64,000 nucleotides of DNA from JBMNCR01 sp049366695 (lineage in GTDB: Bacteria; Bacillota; Clostridia; Eubacteriales; Alkalibacteraceae): contig JBMNCR010000034.1 in assembly GCA_049366695.1 (NCBI GenBank), forward strand, positions 62,001-126,000. The letters are read 5' to 3'. The position numbers and the translations under genes are program-made. The notes under the pieces are model-generated. The model worked only from the letters and a program-made list of their open reading frames with translations, made no database searches and was not told the DNA's origin. Positions within the stretch are counted from its first letter, which is position 1. Each line of letters starts with the position of its first letter. Of this stretch, positions 17,411 to 26,535 are shown piece by piece.

Positions 17411-18745
17411 CTATTTTAATTCGTTAAGAAATTTAGGTAGTTGCATTGCTTCTTCTGGTCCTACGATTACTTCCCATCCAGGTAAGTCTTCTTCAATTTC
17501 ACCTTTTAATACTGCAACTTTTCCAGGAATAATTAATACCTTTTTAGATAATTTTTCCTCAATGCCACTATCTTTTACCATTTGCTTTATAACACTACCA
17601 CTAAATTTACCAGCAGCCCAAGATGTTAATACAGAATAACCACCAGAATCTGGTATCATCAACCAAGCAGAAGACTTGGATCTTTCAACTTCACCTGATA
17701 CTACGAAATATGTCAATGCGAAATCAACAGTTACAAGAAGTGGTGAATCTTCTGTAGGATTATTGAATTCATATAATTTAGGTTCAACCCTCATTGGTTT
17801 TTGTGGATCTGTGTAAATGTTTTGTCTAAGACCATAAACTGGCAAAGCACTAGGATAAGTAATATCATCTAAAACAATAATTGAACCATATTTTAGAATG
17901 AAAGTTGAAGCTAAAGCTGTCTGTAAATATTTATTTCCTTTTGATAAATCATTTAGAAATAACATTGAAGGATATCCAAACACTCTATCTCCTCCAACTA
18001 GCGCAGTTCTACGTATTTCAACTGTATTCTCAAATGCTTTTGCAATACTCTCTGTGCCAGGATTTATTATCAAGTCTTTATATCCAGCTTTTTCAGCTTT
18101 TTCTACTACATCATGTAATTCTTCTAAAGAATCTGCTTTTATTCCTAAAACAGCTTTTGATTCTTTAGCGATTTGTACCATTTCTTCAATGTTTTCTTTA
18201 GTAGCACCCATTAAAATAGGTTTTTCATCTTTAATCTTTTCAATTGCTTCTTTAGCCACATCTGCATCTTCACAAACTAAAATAAAAACCTTATTTAATT
18301 CTTTTAAGTCATCAATCATTTTAAGATATTTTTCTTTATCACTATCGTATTTCACGGCAACACATTCAACATTCATTTGCTCGCCAATACGCTCAAAATC
18401 TACTTTTTTAATATTTGCTACCTTATTTTGAAAATCATCATCACTCATTGAATCACAAAACTGTACTGCAAATAAAGATTTGTTTACAAGAGTTTTTTCA
18501 TGTCTAAATAATACTGTTTCTCCACCCATTTTTATTGAATCTTTTCCGATAGCTATTGTTTTCATTGGTGGTGCAGTAGCTTCAGAAAGTTTTTCTTTTG
18601 CCTCATCTGATACATGAGGACATTTATCTATAGGAACGGCTCCTGCCGCAACTTTCATAGAAAACGCCATACATGTAGGGAATCCACATTCCTTACAATT
18701 TGTTCTGGGGGTTAATTTAAATATTTGAATACCGTTTAAGCCCAT
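17411..18745 (-). CDS. acsC: corrinoid iron-sulfur protein, large subunit (gamma)
   Basis: The 444-residue protein carries the N-terminal 4Fe-4S domain with Cys17, Cys20, Cys25 and Cys42 (NCKECGFPTC...KCP), then a TIM barrel and the C-terminal B12-binding region. With AcsD it forms the CFeSP that shuttles the methyl group from AcsE to AcsB. The ATG has a good AGGAGG-like site, 32 nt after acsD. Length is as usual. Confidence 0.96.
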   Translation of the reverse strand: MGLNGIQIFKLTPRTNCKECGFPTCMAFSMKVAAGAVPIDKCPHVSDEAKEKLSEATAPPMKTIAIGKDSIKMGGETVLFRHEKTLVNKSLFAVQFCDSMSDDDFQNKVANIKKVDFERIGEQMNVECVAVKYDSDKEKYLKMIDDLKELNKVFILVCEDADVAKEAIEKIKDEKPILMGATKENIEEMVQIAKESKAVLGIKADSLEELHDVVEKAEKAGYKDLIINPGTESIAKAFENTVEIRRTALVGGDRVFGYPSMLFLNDLSKGNKYLQTALASTFILKYGSIIVLDDITYPSALPVYGLRQNIYTDPQKPMRVEPKLYEFNNPTEDSPLLVTVDFALTYFVVSGEVERSKSSAWLMIPDSGGYSVLTSWAAGKFSGSVIKQMVKDSGIEEKLSKKVLIIPGKVAVLKGEIEEDLPGWEVIVGPEEAMQLPKFLNELK

Positions 18746-18777
18746 TATCTTCTTACCTCCTTAAAAAAATGTATTTA

Positions 18778-19725
18778 TTATCCAATCATAGTGCTAATAT
18801 AAGTTTTAATAGTTTCAAGTGACTTAGGATGTCTAACAATTACAGCATCAGAACCAGAAACTAAACAAGCTGCAGCTGTAGAAATCTCCATATGGATACC
18901 TCTTTCTTCTATGCTACCCCAATTCGGTTCATCCTGTTCTGTAGCAACAGATTCCTTTACATTCCAAGTTTCAAATGAAACAGGAGTAATTATTGGCAAT
19001 TGAAGTGTTTCATCATTTTGTCCTAATGCTGCCAATAAAATTCTATCCATAGTTGAAGATACATATTCGAACCCATACCCAACTGCTGCAGATCCAATAT
19101 TCATTACCATATCTTCATTTTTTACACCTAATTGAGACATTAGTATGTTAAGCTGTTTAGCTAGATTAATATCCACTGATGATTCCGCAGATACTTTTTG
19201 TTTATATGCTAACGCACCTGCTGCACCAACAGTTTTATAGTTCTCTTCTTTTGCTGATAGTAATAATATGTTCTTGCCTTCAAGCGCTTCAGCTATAGCT
19301 TTAAAAACTTCGGCATCTTTTTCATCGTTTTTACATCCAGCAATAACCAATGGAGTTGTTGTGCTATCAGCTACTTTTTTTGCAATATCTACACATTCTT
19401 CTACACTTTTATCTAGGCCATTAGGATCCGCACCTTCAAATCTTAAACAAATAAAATCAGGTGCATATTTTTCTTCAACTAATTTAGCCCAAGCTGCTGT
19501 ATCGTTTTTTACTTCAGCATATAAACTAACTATACCTTCATCCCAATCATTTGGCGCTACATCAATTATCTCGATTCCAACTTTTGGCGATTGTCCCATT
19601 TCCCCATCAAATGAGTGAAATGGCAATACATTTTTCCCACCTATTGATATGGCTTTATCACCGGTTCCAATAGTAATTTCTTTAATTTTTCCACTATACT
19701 TTTTTGCTGTTTTTTTGTAAGCCAA
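18778..19725 (-). CDS. acsD: corrinoid iron-sulfur protein, small subunit (delta)
   Basis: The 315-residue TIM-barrel subunit of the CFeSP is full length and directly precedes acsC. Translation probably begins at TTG 19725, because AAGGAGG lies 8 nt upstream and no ATG is near. The conserved stretch LLAALGQNDETLQLPI and the late VSFETWNVKE are typical of AcsD. It starts 15 nt after the acsF-like ATPase gene. Confidence 0.95.
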   Translation of the reverse strand: MAYKKTAKKYSGKIKEITIGTGDKAISIGGKNVLPFHSFDGEMGQSPKVGIEIIDVAPNDWDEGIVSLYAEVKNDTAAWAKLVEEKYAPDFICLRFEGADPNGLDKSVEECVDIAKKVADSTTTPLVIAGCKNDEKDAEVFKAIAEALEGKNILLLSAKEENYKTVGAAGALAYKQKVSAESSVDINLAKQLNILMSQLGVKNEDMVMNIGSAAVGYGFEYVSSTMDRILLAALGQNDETLQLPIITPVSFETWNVKESVATEQDEPNWGSIEERGIHMEISTAAACLVSGSDAVIVRHPKSLETIKTYISTMIG

Positions 19726-19740
19726 TGTTCAAACCTCCTT

Positions 19741-20511
19741 TTAAATAAGTTGTAATTTTTTTAGAATATCTTTAATAGCCATTTTCGATAAACTTTCATC
19801 AGGCATATTTATCAATGGTTCTCCTTTTGCATCATAGTCAGAAATCGTCTGATCCAAAGGAACTACACCTATTAAATCTAATCCTTGTAATTGTATTTCT
19901 TCCTTAATAGTATCAGCTAGTTCACCATTTGGAGCTTTGTTTACAATCAAACCTAATTTCGGAATGTTCAATTTTAATTCAGCTGATAATTCTTTTATCC
20001 TACCAACTGCTTGGATACTTCTTCTAGAATAATCACTAACAAGTAGTAATAGATCAAGATCACCCACTGTTCCCCTACTAATATGTTCCATTCCTGCTTC
20101 ATTATCTACTACAATATAATTGTAATTACCCGAAAGACGATCTATTTGATTTTTTAAAATACCATTAACATAACAGTAACATCCTTCACCTTGTGTTCTA
20201 CCCATTACCAAGATATCATATCCATTACCTTCACTGACGACTTGATTTAATCGATACTCAAGATATTCTGTTTTAACCATTCCGCCTGGTATAGGCATTC
20301 CTTTACGTTCTGCCCAATTTACTTCCTCTCGTATATTTCCAAGAGTTTCTTCAATATCTATACCTAAAACTTCATTTAAGTTAGAATTTGCATCTGCATC
20401 AACTGCAAGTACTGGCCCTTTACCTTCTTGTACCAAATAATTTATGATAATTCCGGTTAAACTTGTTTTACCAGTTCCACCCTTACCAGCAACTGCTATT
20501 CTTTTATTCAC
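19741..20511 (-). CDS. acsF: CooC/AcsF-type nickel-insertion ATPase
   Basis: The 256-residue SIMIBI ATPase of the CooC/MinD fold has the P-loop GKGGTGKTS at residues 9-17, VDADAN near 38 and a CYC motif (EGCYCYVN) for metal binding at the dimer interface. Proteins of this type mature the nickel centres of ACS or CODH. It begins with GTG, with AAGGAGG 9 nt upstream, and leads directly into acsDC. A hairpin with a UUCG loop separates it from acsB copy 2 upstream. It is less like canonical CooC than the gene at 22.8 kb, hence the AcsF suggestion, but the exact client is inference. Confidence 0.85.
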   Translation of the reverse strand: MNKRIAVAGKGGTGKTSLTGIIINYLVQEGKGPVLAVDADANSNLNEVLGIDIEETLGNIREEVNWAERKGMPIPGGMVKTEYLEYRLNQVVSEGNGYDILVMGRTQGEGCYCYVNGILKNQIDRLSGNYNYIVVDNEAGMEHISRGTVGDLDLLLLVSDYSRRSIQAVGRIKELSAELKLNIPKLGLIVNKAPNGELADTIKEEIQLQGLDLIGVVPLDQTISDYDAKGEPLINMPDESLSKMAIKDILKKLQLI

Positions 20512-20572
20512 AATAGTTTGCCTCCTTAGTAATACATATTTAGATATTTATACAATATCATTTTACTTTACA

Positions 20573-20608
20573 AAATTCAATTAATAACCGAAGTTATTAA
20601 TTGAATTT
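20573..20608 (-). terminator. UUCG-capped 16-bp hairpin between acsB copy 2 and acsF
   Basis: The perfect arms (20573-20588 and 20593-20608) close on C(UUCG)G in the minus-strand RNA, one of the most stable tetraloops. The T run is on the plus side; the minus side ends TTTTGTAAAG. It probably attenuates or stabilises the transcript within the operon rather than ending it. Confidence 0.6.
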
Positions 20609-20655
20609 TTTTATGATAAGTACACTAATTGACACAACTAACAAAATGGTTATTG

Positions 20656-22782
20656 TTACATAATAGGATCTAATGTTAAAGCTGGATGTCCTTTTGCTTC
20701 AAGGAATTCCAATAGGCCTTCTGATTCCATTGAGATTGTTTCATCGCAAATCATATCTGCAAAATTATCAATGTTATACAACTCTTTTGCTGCAGCGTTT
20801 AATCTATCTCTAACATCTTCTTTTAGTTCTTTAGGCATCCATACGATTCTTGCCAAACCGCCTTCTGCACTCATAAATTTCTTAGAACCTATGAAATGTC
20901 TACCATGACCCATAAATCCTGGAGTTTGTACTCCTCCACCAGTCATAGAAGCTAATTCACCAAAACTCATACCTACTGGTGTAACATCACCATACTCACG
21001 ATTTACTATAACCACTCCATTAGCTTCTGGAACAATACCGCATATACATTCAAAACATCCACAAGAAGTCATTGGATCTTCTAAAATAGAGTATAATGAT
21101 ACTCTAGAAACAGCGCCTTGAGATGCAGTTTCTACAGTTTTGTTAACTTCTTCCCAAATACCTTTTTGCTCATCTTCAACACCTTCTTTTGGTACAGGTT
21201 GACATGCTCCAGTTGGGTCTAATTCTTTAGTCGCCTTAGCATCTAACCAACTTACAGCTCCACATAAACCTAATCTTTCTGGTGTTACAATACAAACATG
21301 TGCTGGTGCAAAAGATTGACATAATGTACAAGAATAAAAAGTATCTACATTTTCATCAATTAATGAAGCTAATCTTTCGTCTCTAGAAGCGTATTTTGGT
21401 AATGCTAATTCTTGTTCTAGTTTTGAAACCATATCTGCATCTGTATAAATAGTAATTTGACATTTATCAACTACCTTATCAAATTCATCTCTCATTTTTG
21501 CATATATTACTTCACCAACATGTTTTAATCTAAATCCTTTTTCATAAGATTCTTTACCTATACGAATCCATGCAATATTTCTTTGTCCGATATGCATTAC
21601 ACCTTCTATGTAATTCATGAAATAATGTAATCTTCTCTCCAAAACAGGTTCGAAATCTTCTTCCATGCTTTTTCCAGCAACATCTACAACAACTGCGAAA
21701 GGCATATTATATGGCACTTTATCAGCAGTATCAATATCTGGACCAATCACTTCGATCTTATGATCTTCAATATCAGATAACTCTCTCATTCTTACTAATT
21801 CCCATGCCTTAGTTTTGTTGCCACCAAACTCGGCATACATATCATTTTTACGGATTCTTTCACCTTCAAATGCAGAAGATATTCCTACTGGTGCATCTAT
21901 TTTTGTAATTTTTATTTTTATATTTCTCACTTCTAATGAAGTTTCAACAACTTTATCATTATCAGGTTGATTTAATAATAAAGTAGGTACTTCGTTAATA
22001 AATGTTTCAGTTATTGCTGGGAAGCCTAATTCGATAGCAGCTGCTCCTGCAGCAATGATCTTATCATCCCAATCATTAAATACATTTACAAATGCTTTTA
22101 CTCTATCTTTTGTGTATTCTTTATGTGCTTGAAAATCTCCAGGCGCAATAGCTCCAAATATTAAACTAGCCCTAATCGCTACAGAAACTACATGAATTAC
22201 TGATTCAATTTCATAACCTAATGGTATTACCCTAAGGTCAATACCCATTTTTACTCCTTCAGCTAAACATTGGTCAATTACCTTTCCAACTAAGAATGTC
22301 AACATACCTTTTTCTTGATATTCTTTAACTATTTTAGCTGCTGTAGCACTGTCTTTACATTCTCCGATAATTACTGGTACTCCAGGAATATCTTGAGTTA
22401 CTAATGGCACACCGAAAGCTCTAATTTGCGCATCTGTCAAATGGCCTTGTAGTGGCGCTTTATATGGCTCATCTTCTAAAGTATATTTTACTGCTTCTAT
22501 TATTTCAGCAAACATAGCTGAAGCAGTACCTGCATCTAAAGCATTTTGCAACAATTTACCTTCATGCACGAATCCTTTTGCAAGCTCTAAGGCCTTTTCA
22601 AGTTCACCTACTGTTCCTATTTTTTCACCAGTAATTGCATATATTACTGGTAATGAATACGCCGTTGATGGGAACTTAACACTAGCTTCTTTACCTTTTT
22701 CAGTTATAGCTTTTTGAACCATTGTCTCTGCTAATTCAAGATATTGATTCATTCCTGAGTATATAATCTTAAACAGATTCAT
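20656..22782 (-). CDS. acsB: CO-methylating acetyl-CoA synthase, beta subunit, copy 2
   Basis: This is a second complete acetyl-CoA synthase of 708 residues. The start at 22782 (MNLFKIIY) has TAGGAGG about 9 nt upstream and avoids overlap with the cooC stop; an ATG at 22824 is unlikely. The A-cluster ligands SCTLC, VC, LC and CGC are all conserved, and it ends in DPIM. It differs from copy 1 mostly in the N-terminal domain, which contacts CODH in known complexes. It lies right after cooS and cooC, so it is first in line for CODH partnership. No damage suggests either copy is a pseudogene. Confidence 0.96.
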   Translation of the reverse strand: MNLFKIIYSGMNQYLELAETMVQKAITEKGKEASVKFPSTAYSLPVIYAITGEKIGTVGELEKALELAKGFVHEGKLLQNALDAGTASAMFAEIIEAVKYTLEDEPYKAPLQGHLTDAQIRAFGVPLVTQDIPGVPVIIGECKDSATAAKIVKEYQEKGMLTFLVGKVIDQCLAEGVKMGIDLRVIPLGYEIESVIHVVSVAIRASLIFGAIAPGDFQAHKEYTKDRVKAFVNVFNDWDDKIIAAGAAAIELGFPAITETFINEVPTLLLNQPDNDKVVETSLEVRNIKIKITKIDAPVGISSAFEGERIRKNDMYAEFGGNKTKAWELVRMRELSDIEDHKIEVIGPDIDTADKVPYNMPFAVVVDVAGKSMEEDFEPVLERRLHYFMNYIEGVMHIGQRNIAWIRIGKESYEKGFRLKHVGEVIYAKMRDEFDKVVDKCQITIYTDADMVSKLEQELALPKYASRDERLASLIDENVDTFYSCTLCQSFAPAHVCIVTPERLGLCGAVSWLDAKATKELDPTGACQPVPKEGVEDEQKGIWEEVNKTVETASQGAVSRVSLYSILEDPMTSCGCFECICGIVPEANGVVIVNREYGDVTPVGMSFGELASMTGGGVQTPGFMGHGRHFIGSKKFMSAEGGLARIVWMPKELKEDVRDRLNAAAKELYNIDNFADMICDETISMESEGLLEFLEAKGHPALTLDPIM

Positions 22783-22807
22783 TCTGCTTATCCTCCTATC
22801 CATACGA

Positions 22808-23590
22808 TTATTTTTGTAATACAACTGTATTTATTTTATCAGCAATTTCATTAATGCTGTTCTTAAAATTTTTACTGGCGAAATAAGCCGATGTATTCTC
22901 TCTGTCAGAAAGACTTATCTCTTTTTCATATTGGATAAATCCTATACTATTTTTCTCGCCTACATGATTTTTTATAAATTCAATATCCGCCTCATCAGTG
23001 ATTTTATTACCGATTACAAAGACATTACTAACTCCCAAATCATTTGCTAACTTCCTTACTCTGTCATAAGTTTGAACGCTTCGTTCTCCAGGTTCTACCA
23101 CTACAATAAAAGCGTCAACCGATTCAGCTGTCCCACGACCAAGGTGTTCAATTCCTGCTTCCATATCCATAATAACTGCATCTTTTTCACGAAGTATAAG
23201 ATGAGATGTTAGCCTTTTAAGTAAAACATGTTCAGGACATACACATCCTGATCCTCCAATATCTACAGAACCCATAACTAAAATTTTAATTCCATCATAT
23301 TCTTTACAGTATGTTTCAGGAATATCATCAACTTTTGGATTCATTTTAAATATGGTACCATACTGACCTTTTTGCGCACCTGTTCTCTCTTCTACTAAAT
23401 CTCTTAATTCAGAAATCGGTTTTAACTCCAGTGCTTCCTTAGAAGGCATACCTAAAGCTAATGCTAAGTTTGCATCTGGATCAGCATCTACGGCTAATAC
23501 ATTATAGCCTTTTTGTGCAAAATTTCTACATAAAGCAGCGGATATGGTGGATTTACCTACGCCACCTTTACCTGTTACAGCTATTTTCAT
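22808..23590 (-). CDS. cooC: CO dehydrogenase nickel-insertion accessory ATPase
   Basis: The 260-residue protein has the deviant Walker A motif GKGGVGKST (8-16), VDADPDANLALALGMP and the CooC metal-binding CxC in GGSGCVCPEH. CooC dimers bind nickel and use ATP to load the C-cluster of CooS. It lies 10 nt after cooS and 25 nt before acsB copy 2, in a tight operon. It is the canonical CooC of the two ATPases here. Confidence 0.94.
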   Translation of the reverse strand: MKIAVTGKGGVGKSTISAALCRNFAQKGYNVLAVDADPDANLALALGMPSKEALELKPISELRDLVEERTGAQKGQYGTIFKMNPKVDDIPETYCKEYDGIKILVMGSVDIGGSGCVCPEHVLLKRLTSHLILREKDAVIMDMEAGIEHLGRGTAESVDAFIVVVEPGERSVQTYDRVRKLANDLGVSNVFVIGNKITDEADIEFIKNHVGEKNSIGFIQYEKEISLSDRENTSAYFASKNFKNSINEIADKINTVVLQK

Positions 23591-23600
23591 AATTAATCAC

Positions 23601-25493
23601 CTATATTCCTAATTTATCACGTTTTTCTTCTATTCGTTCCATTATCTTTTGAGCACATACTATTGGGTCTTCTTCAAAGAAAAATTTAGCTCCAACTTTT
23701 TCTTCAATCTTATTAGTTAACATATCAGTAAATCTTGCAGATCCAGTTACTTGAGGAGTTACTCCAAGATATGTATCAATTCCTGATGATACTACATATG
23801 TACCAATGGCTACAGCTTTTTCACTCATCCACTCAGGTGCTACACCTACTACAGGAAGGTCACTGTTGTCAACTCCTCTTTCAATAGATACTCTACTTAC
23901 TAAATCAAGTATTCTACTATTGTCAACGCAAGAACCCATATGAAGTACAGGAGGAATACCTACTCTTTCGCAAACTTCTTTCAGTCCCCTGCCGCATAAT
24001 TCTTTAGCTTCCATTGTTAAAAGACCCTCTTTAGCAGCTGCCTGAGCCGCACATCCTGTTGCAACAACAATTATATCATTTTTTATTAGTTCTTTAATAA
24101 CAGTTACATGACTATGATCATGTTTAACTTTAGGATTGTTACAACCTACTACACCAGCAGCACCACGAATAACGCCTGCCCATATAACATCAGATAATGG
24201 TTTAACGCTATTAAATTCGTCAACTTGGCTGTTTACTACTTTATCAAGGTGTTGAATAATATTTTCCACACTATATCCTACAATAGCTTTGCTTTTTTCT
24301 TGTGGAATTAATACTTTTGCTTTATCTCTATTTTTAAAGTTTAGAATTGCTTCTCTTACTATTTTTTTTGTTGTATCCAATGCATGTTCTTCGTCAAATT
24401 CTATAAATGTACTTCCTTCAATTTTAGCCTTTGGCGATGTGCTAATAAATTTAGTATGATAACAATCAGATAATCTTGCTAATGCTGGGAAAATACATTG
24501 TACATCAACCATTACTGCTTCCATTGCACCAGTTAAAACAGCCATTTCTTGTTGGTAAAAGTTTCCAGCAATTTTAATACCATGTCTCATTGTTACTTCA
24601 TTTCCAGTACAACACATGCCTACAAGATTTATACCTTCAGACCCAACTTCTTTTGCAAGTTGTATTAACTCTGGATCTTCAGCAGCAAGTACAATCATTT
24701 CTGAAAAACTTGGATCATGACCATGAAGTAAAATATTTACCATATTCTCTTCTATTGCGCCTAAATTTGCTTCCGTTCCTTTTGAAGTAGGTGTTCCAAA
24801 TAATATATCGCTAAATTCAGTACCAATCATAGAACCACCCCAACCATCAGCCAAAGAAGTCCTCATTGCTATTTCTAGTATACTGTCCGGATCACTAGCG
24901 CAACCAATATGTGTTGAATGCATTAATGTAGCAATTTCTCTATCAATTGCTCTCGGTTCTATTTTTAAATCTTTCCAAATTTTTTGTCTGTTTTCTGGAG
25001 CACGAGTAATAAAGTTTTGAGTTCCAAAAGGTTTTCCAAATTCATTTAGTGCTTTTTCAGCTAGTTCATGAGCAATTTCATAAATTTCTTTGTTATCTGT
25101 TTCAATTTCCCACTCTTTTGCAACTTTCATTAATTTTTGTACATCTTTTACTTTATAATTTCCATTTTGATTAGATAAATGCATTACATGCGCAATATCT
25201 CTTGCATGATCTGAATGGGCTGAGGCTCCTGCCGCCACCATTCTTGCAAAATTTCTAGCAACAATAGTATCAGCGGTGGCACCACAAATACCTCTTTGAG
25301 CACCTTTACCTTCTACCGGACTAATTCTACAAGGTCCCATAGCACAAATTCTACAACAAATCCCTTTTTCACCAAAACCACATGGTGTTTTCATTGCAGC
25401 TTTTCTATCCCACATGGTTTCCGCACCGTCTTGTTTAGCTTTTTCTATCAAACTAATATCAACTTTGCTAGTTACTAAGTCTTCATGACTCAT
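23601..25493 (-). CDS. cooS: anaerobic carbon-monoxide dehydrogenase catalytic subunit
   Basis: The 630-residue Ni-Fe-S enzyme interconverts CO and CO2 and feeds CO to AcsB; it is also named acsA in acetogens. The N-terminal D/B-cluster cysteines are visible in CGFGEKGICCRICAMGPCR and RGICGA, with the C-cluster ligands in later conserved blocks (HIGCASD, GMCCTGNE, GCNNPK, VATGCAAQ, MGSCVDNS). The start at 25493 is chosen because AGGGAGG lies just upstream; an ATG at 25514 would overlap the site. It is the first gene of the carbonyl-branch operon and has a strong promoter with an operator-like dyad. Confidence 0.97.
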   Translation of the reverse strand: MSHEDLVTSKVDISLIEKAKQDGAETMWDRKAAMKTPCGFGEKGICCRICAMGPCRISPVEGKGAQRGICGATADTIVARNFARMVAAGASAHSDHARDIAHVMHLSNQNGNYKVKDVQKLMKVAKEWEIETDNKEIYEIAHELAEKALNEFGKPFGTQNFITRAPENRQKIWKDLKIEPRAIDREIATLMHSTHIGCASDPDSILEIAMRTSLADGWGGSMIGTEFSDILFGTPTSKGTEANLGAIEENMVNILLHGHDPSFSEMIVLAAEDPELIQLAKEVGSEGINLVGMCCTGNEVTMRHGIKIAGNFYQQEMAVLTGAMEAVMVDVQCIFPALARLSDCYHTKFISTSPKAKIEGSTFIEFDEEHALDTTKKIVREAILNFKNRDKAKVLIPQEKSKAIVGYSVENIIQHLDKVVNSQVDEFNSVKPLSDVIWAGVIRGAAGVVGCNNPKVKHDHSHVTVIKELIKNDIIVVATGCAAQAAAKEGLLTMEAKELCGRGLKEVCERVGIPPVLHMGSCVDNSRILDLVSRVSIERGVDNSDLPVVGVAPEWMSEKAVAIGTYVVSSGIDTYLGVTPQVTGSARFTDMLTNKIEEKVGAKFFFEEDPIVCAQKIMERIEEKRDKLGI

Positions 25494-25546
25494 TTTTTCA
25501 ACCTCCCTTGTCATTTTTAATCAACATTACAACATACCAATGTAAC

Positions 25547-25558
25547 TTGTATATACAA
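25547..25558. promoter_or_regulatory. operator-like palindrome at the cooS promoter
   Basis: TTGTATATACAA, a perfect 12-nt dyad, lies in the early transcribed region, 12 nt past the cooS -10 box. It is the core of the 18-nt dyad at 5266-5283, with the same promoter spacing. Confidence 0.7.
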
Positions 25559-25570
25559 CCTTCTAGTACA

Positions 25571-25599
25571 ATTTTAAATAAGAACGAACATTTTGTCAA
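25571..25599 (-). promoter_or_regulatory. sigma-A promoter of the cooS/acs operon
   Basis: Minus-strand TTGACA (25594-25599), a 17-nt spacer and TAAAAT (25571-25576) form the best promoter in the window. The predicted leader is about 70 nt and holds the TTGTATATACAA dyad. Confidence 0.8.
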
Positions 25600-25648
25600 T
25601 GAAAAAAAAAACATTTGCTTGAATTATGTTAATTTATTATCACGTTAG

Positions 25649-25686
25649 AATATTATACTAATCTTAAAAAACAGTAGTATAATATT
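25649..25686. promoter_or_regulatory. divergent dyad with TATAAT in both arms
   Basis: AATATTATACTA (25649-25660) and TAGTATAATATT (25675-25686) are perfect 12-bp arms around a 14-nt spacer. The right arm holds a TATAAT that could serve the gene at 25703, and the left arm one on the opposite strand. It is an operator or divergent promoter pair. Confidence 0.5.
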
Positions 25687-25702
25687 AGTAGGAGGCGATA
25701 TT

Positions 25703-26104
25703 ATGGAAAAAATTTATTTTAATTATCCATTTATGATTTTTCAAAAATGCAAGTGTATGCAGCAGATTCCTATTAAAGAAATCCACCTTCAATCAGAGGA
25801 TAATAACACCATATTATTAAAATATGAAGTTACATGCACATGCTGTGGAAACGTTATAAGACGAGCATATAAAGTTGCTAAAGGCAGTACTGAACTGACG
25901 TCAGATATTAATGCTTTCAAAATTATACCATCTATTAAAGATGAAATCGCTTTAGTAAAACTTGATACTATTAAAGCTAAAATAAAGAATAACGAACTAT
26001 TTTTGTATGGTAATTATTCACATCTCAGATTTTTTGATAATGCAATTGAAAACGATGTCATACCAATATCATATACGAGAAATATGCAAGAACTAAATGT
26101 TTAA
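25703..26104 (+). CDS. hypothetical protein with paired cysteine motifs, divergent from cooS
   Basis: The 133-residue soluble protein has a clear AGGAGG and ATG. Cys16-x-Cys18 and Cys45-x-Cys47-Cys48 could bind a metal; the rest is beta-rich with no signal peptide. I do not recognise a family. Its position, divergent from the CODH/ACS operon with a 210-bp shared control region, hints at a link to CO or acetyl-CoA metabolism. That is context only. Confidence 0.6.
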   Translation: MEKIYFNYPFMIFQKCKCMQQIPIKEIHLQSEDNNTILLKYEVTCTCCGNVIRRAYKVAKGSTELTSDINAFKIIPSIKDEIALVKLDTIKAKIKNNELFLYGNYSHLRFFDNAIENDVIPISYTRNMQELNV

Positions 26105-26132
26105 TTGTATATATGACGTATTTTAACTACTT

Positions 26133-26174
26133 TATCATGCAATATTGATATAATAAAGTCAATATTGCATGATA
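26133..26174 (+). terminator. 16-bp hairpin after the divergent hypothetical gene
   Basis: TATCATGCAATATTGA and its perfect complement (26159-26174) close a 10-nt loop and are followed by TATTTATTCT. It is a likely terminator. The remainder of the 26105-26535 gap is AT-rich, and I see nothing else in it. Confidence 0.6.
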
Positions 26175-26535
26175 TATTTATTCTATTACGCTATACTATA
26201 TTTGATTTTTTTATTATATATGCCACTCTATTTTTGGCTTGTTATTGATTTATCACTATGTAAACGTACTACAATAATTATTTTGTGTTTATTTCAGTTC
26301 ATATTTTAATACTATTTTGATATTAAATATTATAAGTTAATAATTCGTAATAGATCTAAAATAATATAACAAATTATGTATTGTATCTTTGCAAATTTTT
26401 ATTTTTATATAACAAATCAGAAGAATCTTTCTAACGATTTTGTCCTAAAAAAAATACACCTTCTTAAATTTATTTATTAATGAAGATATATTCAATCAAA
26501 CTAATATATATTTAGAAACTAAACTATTATAATTT

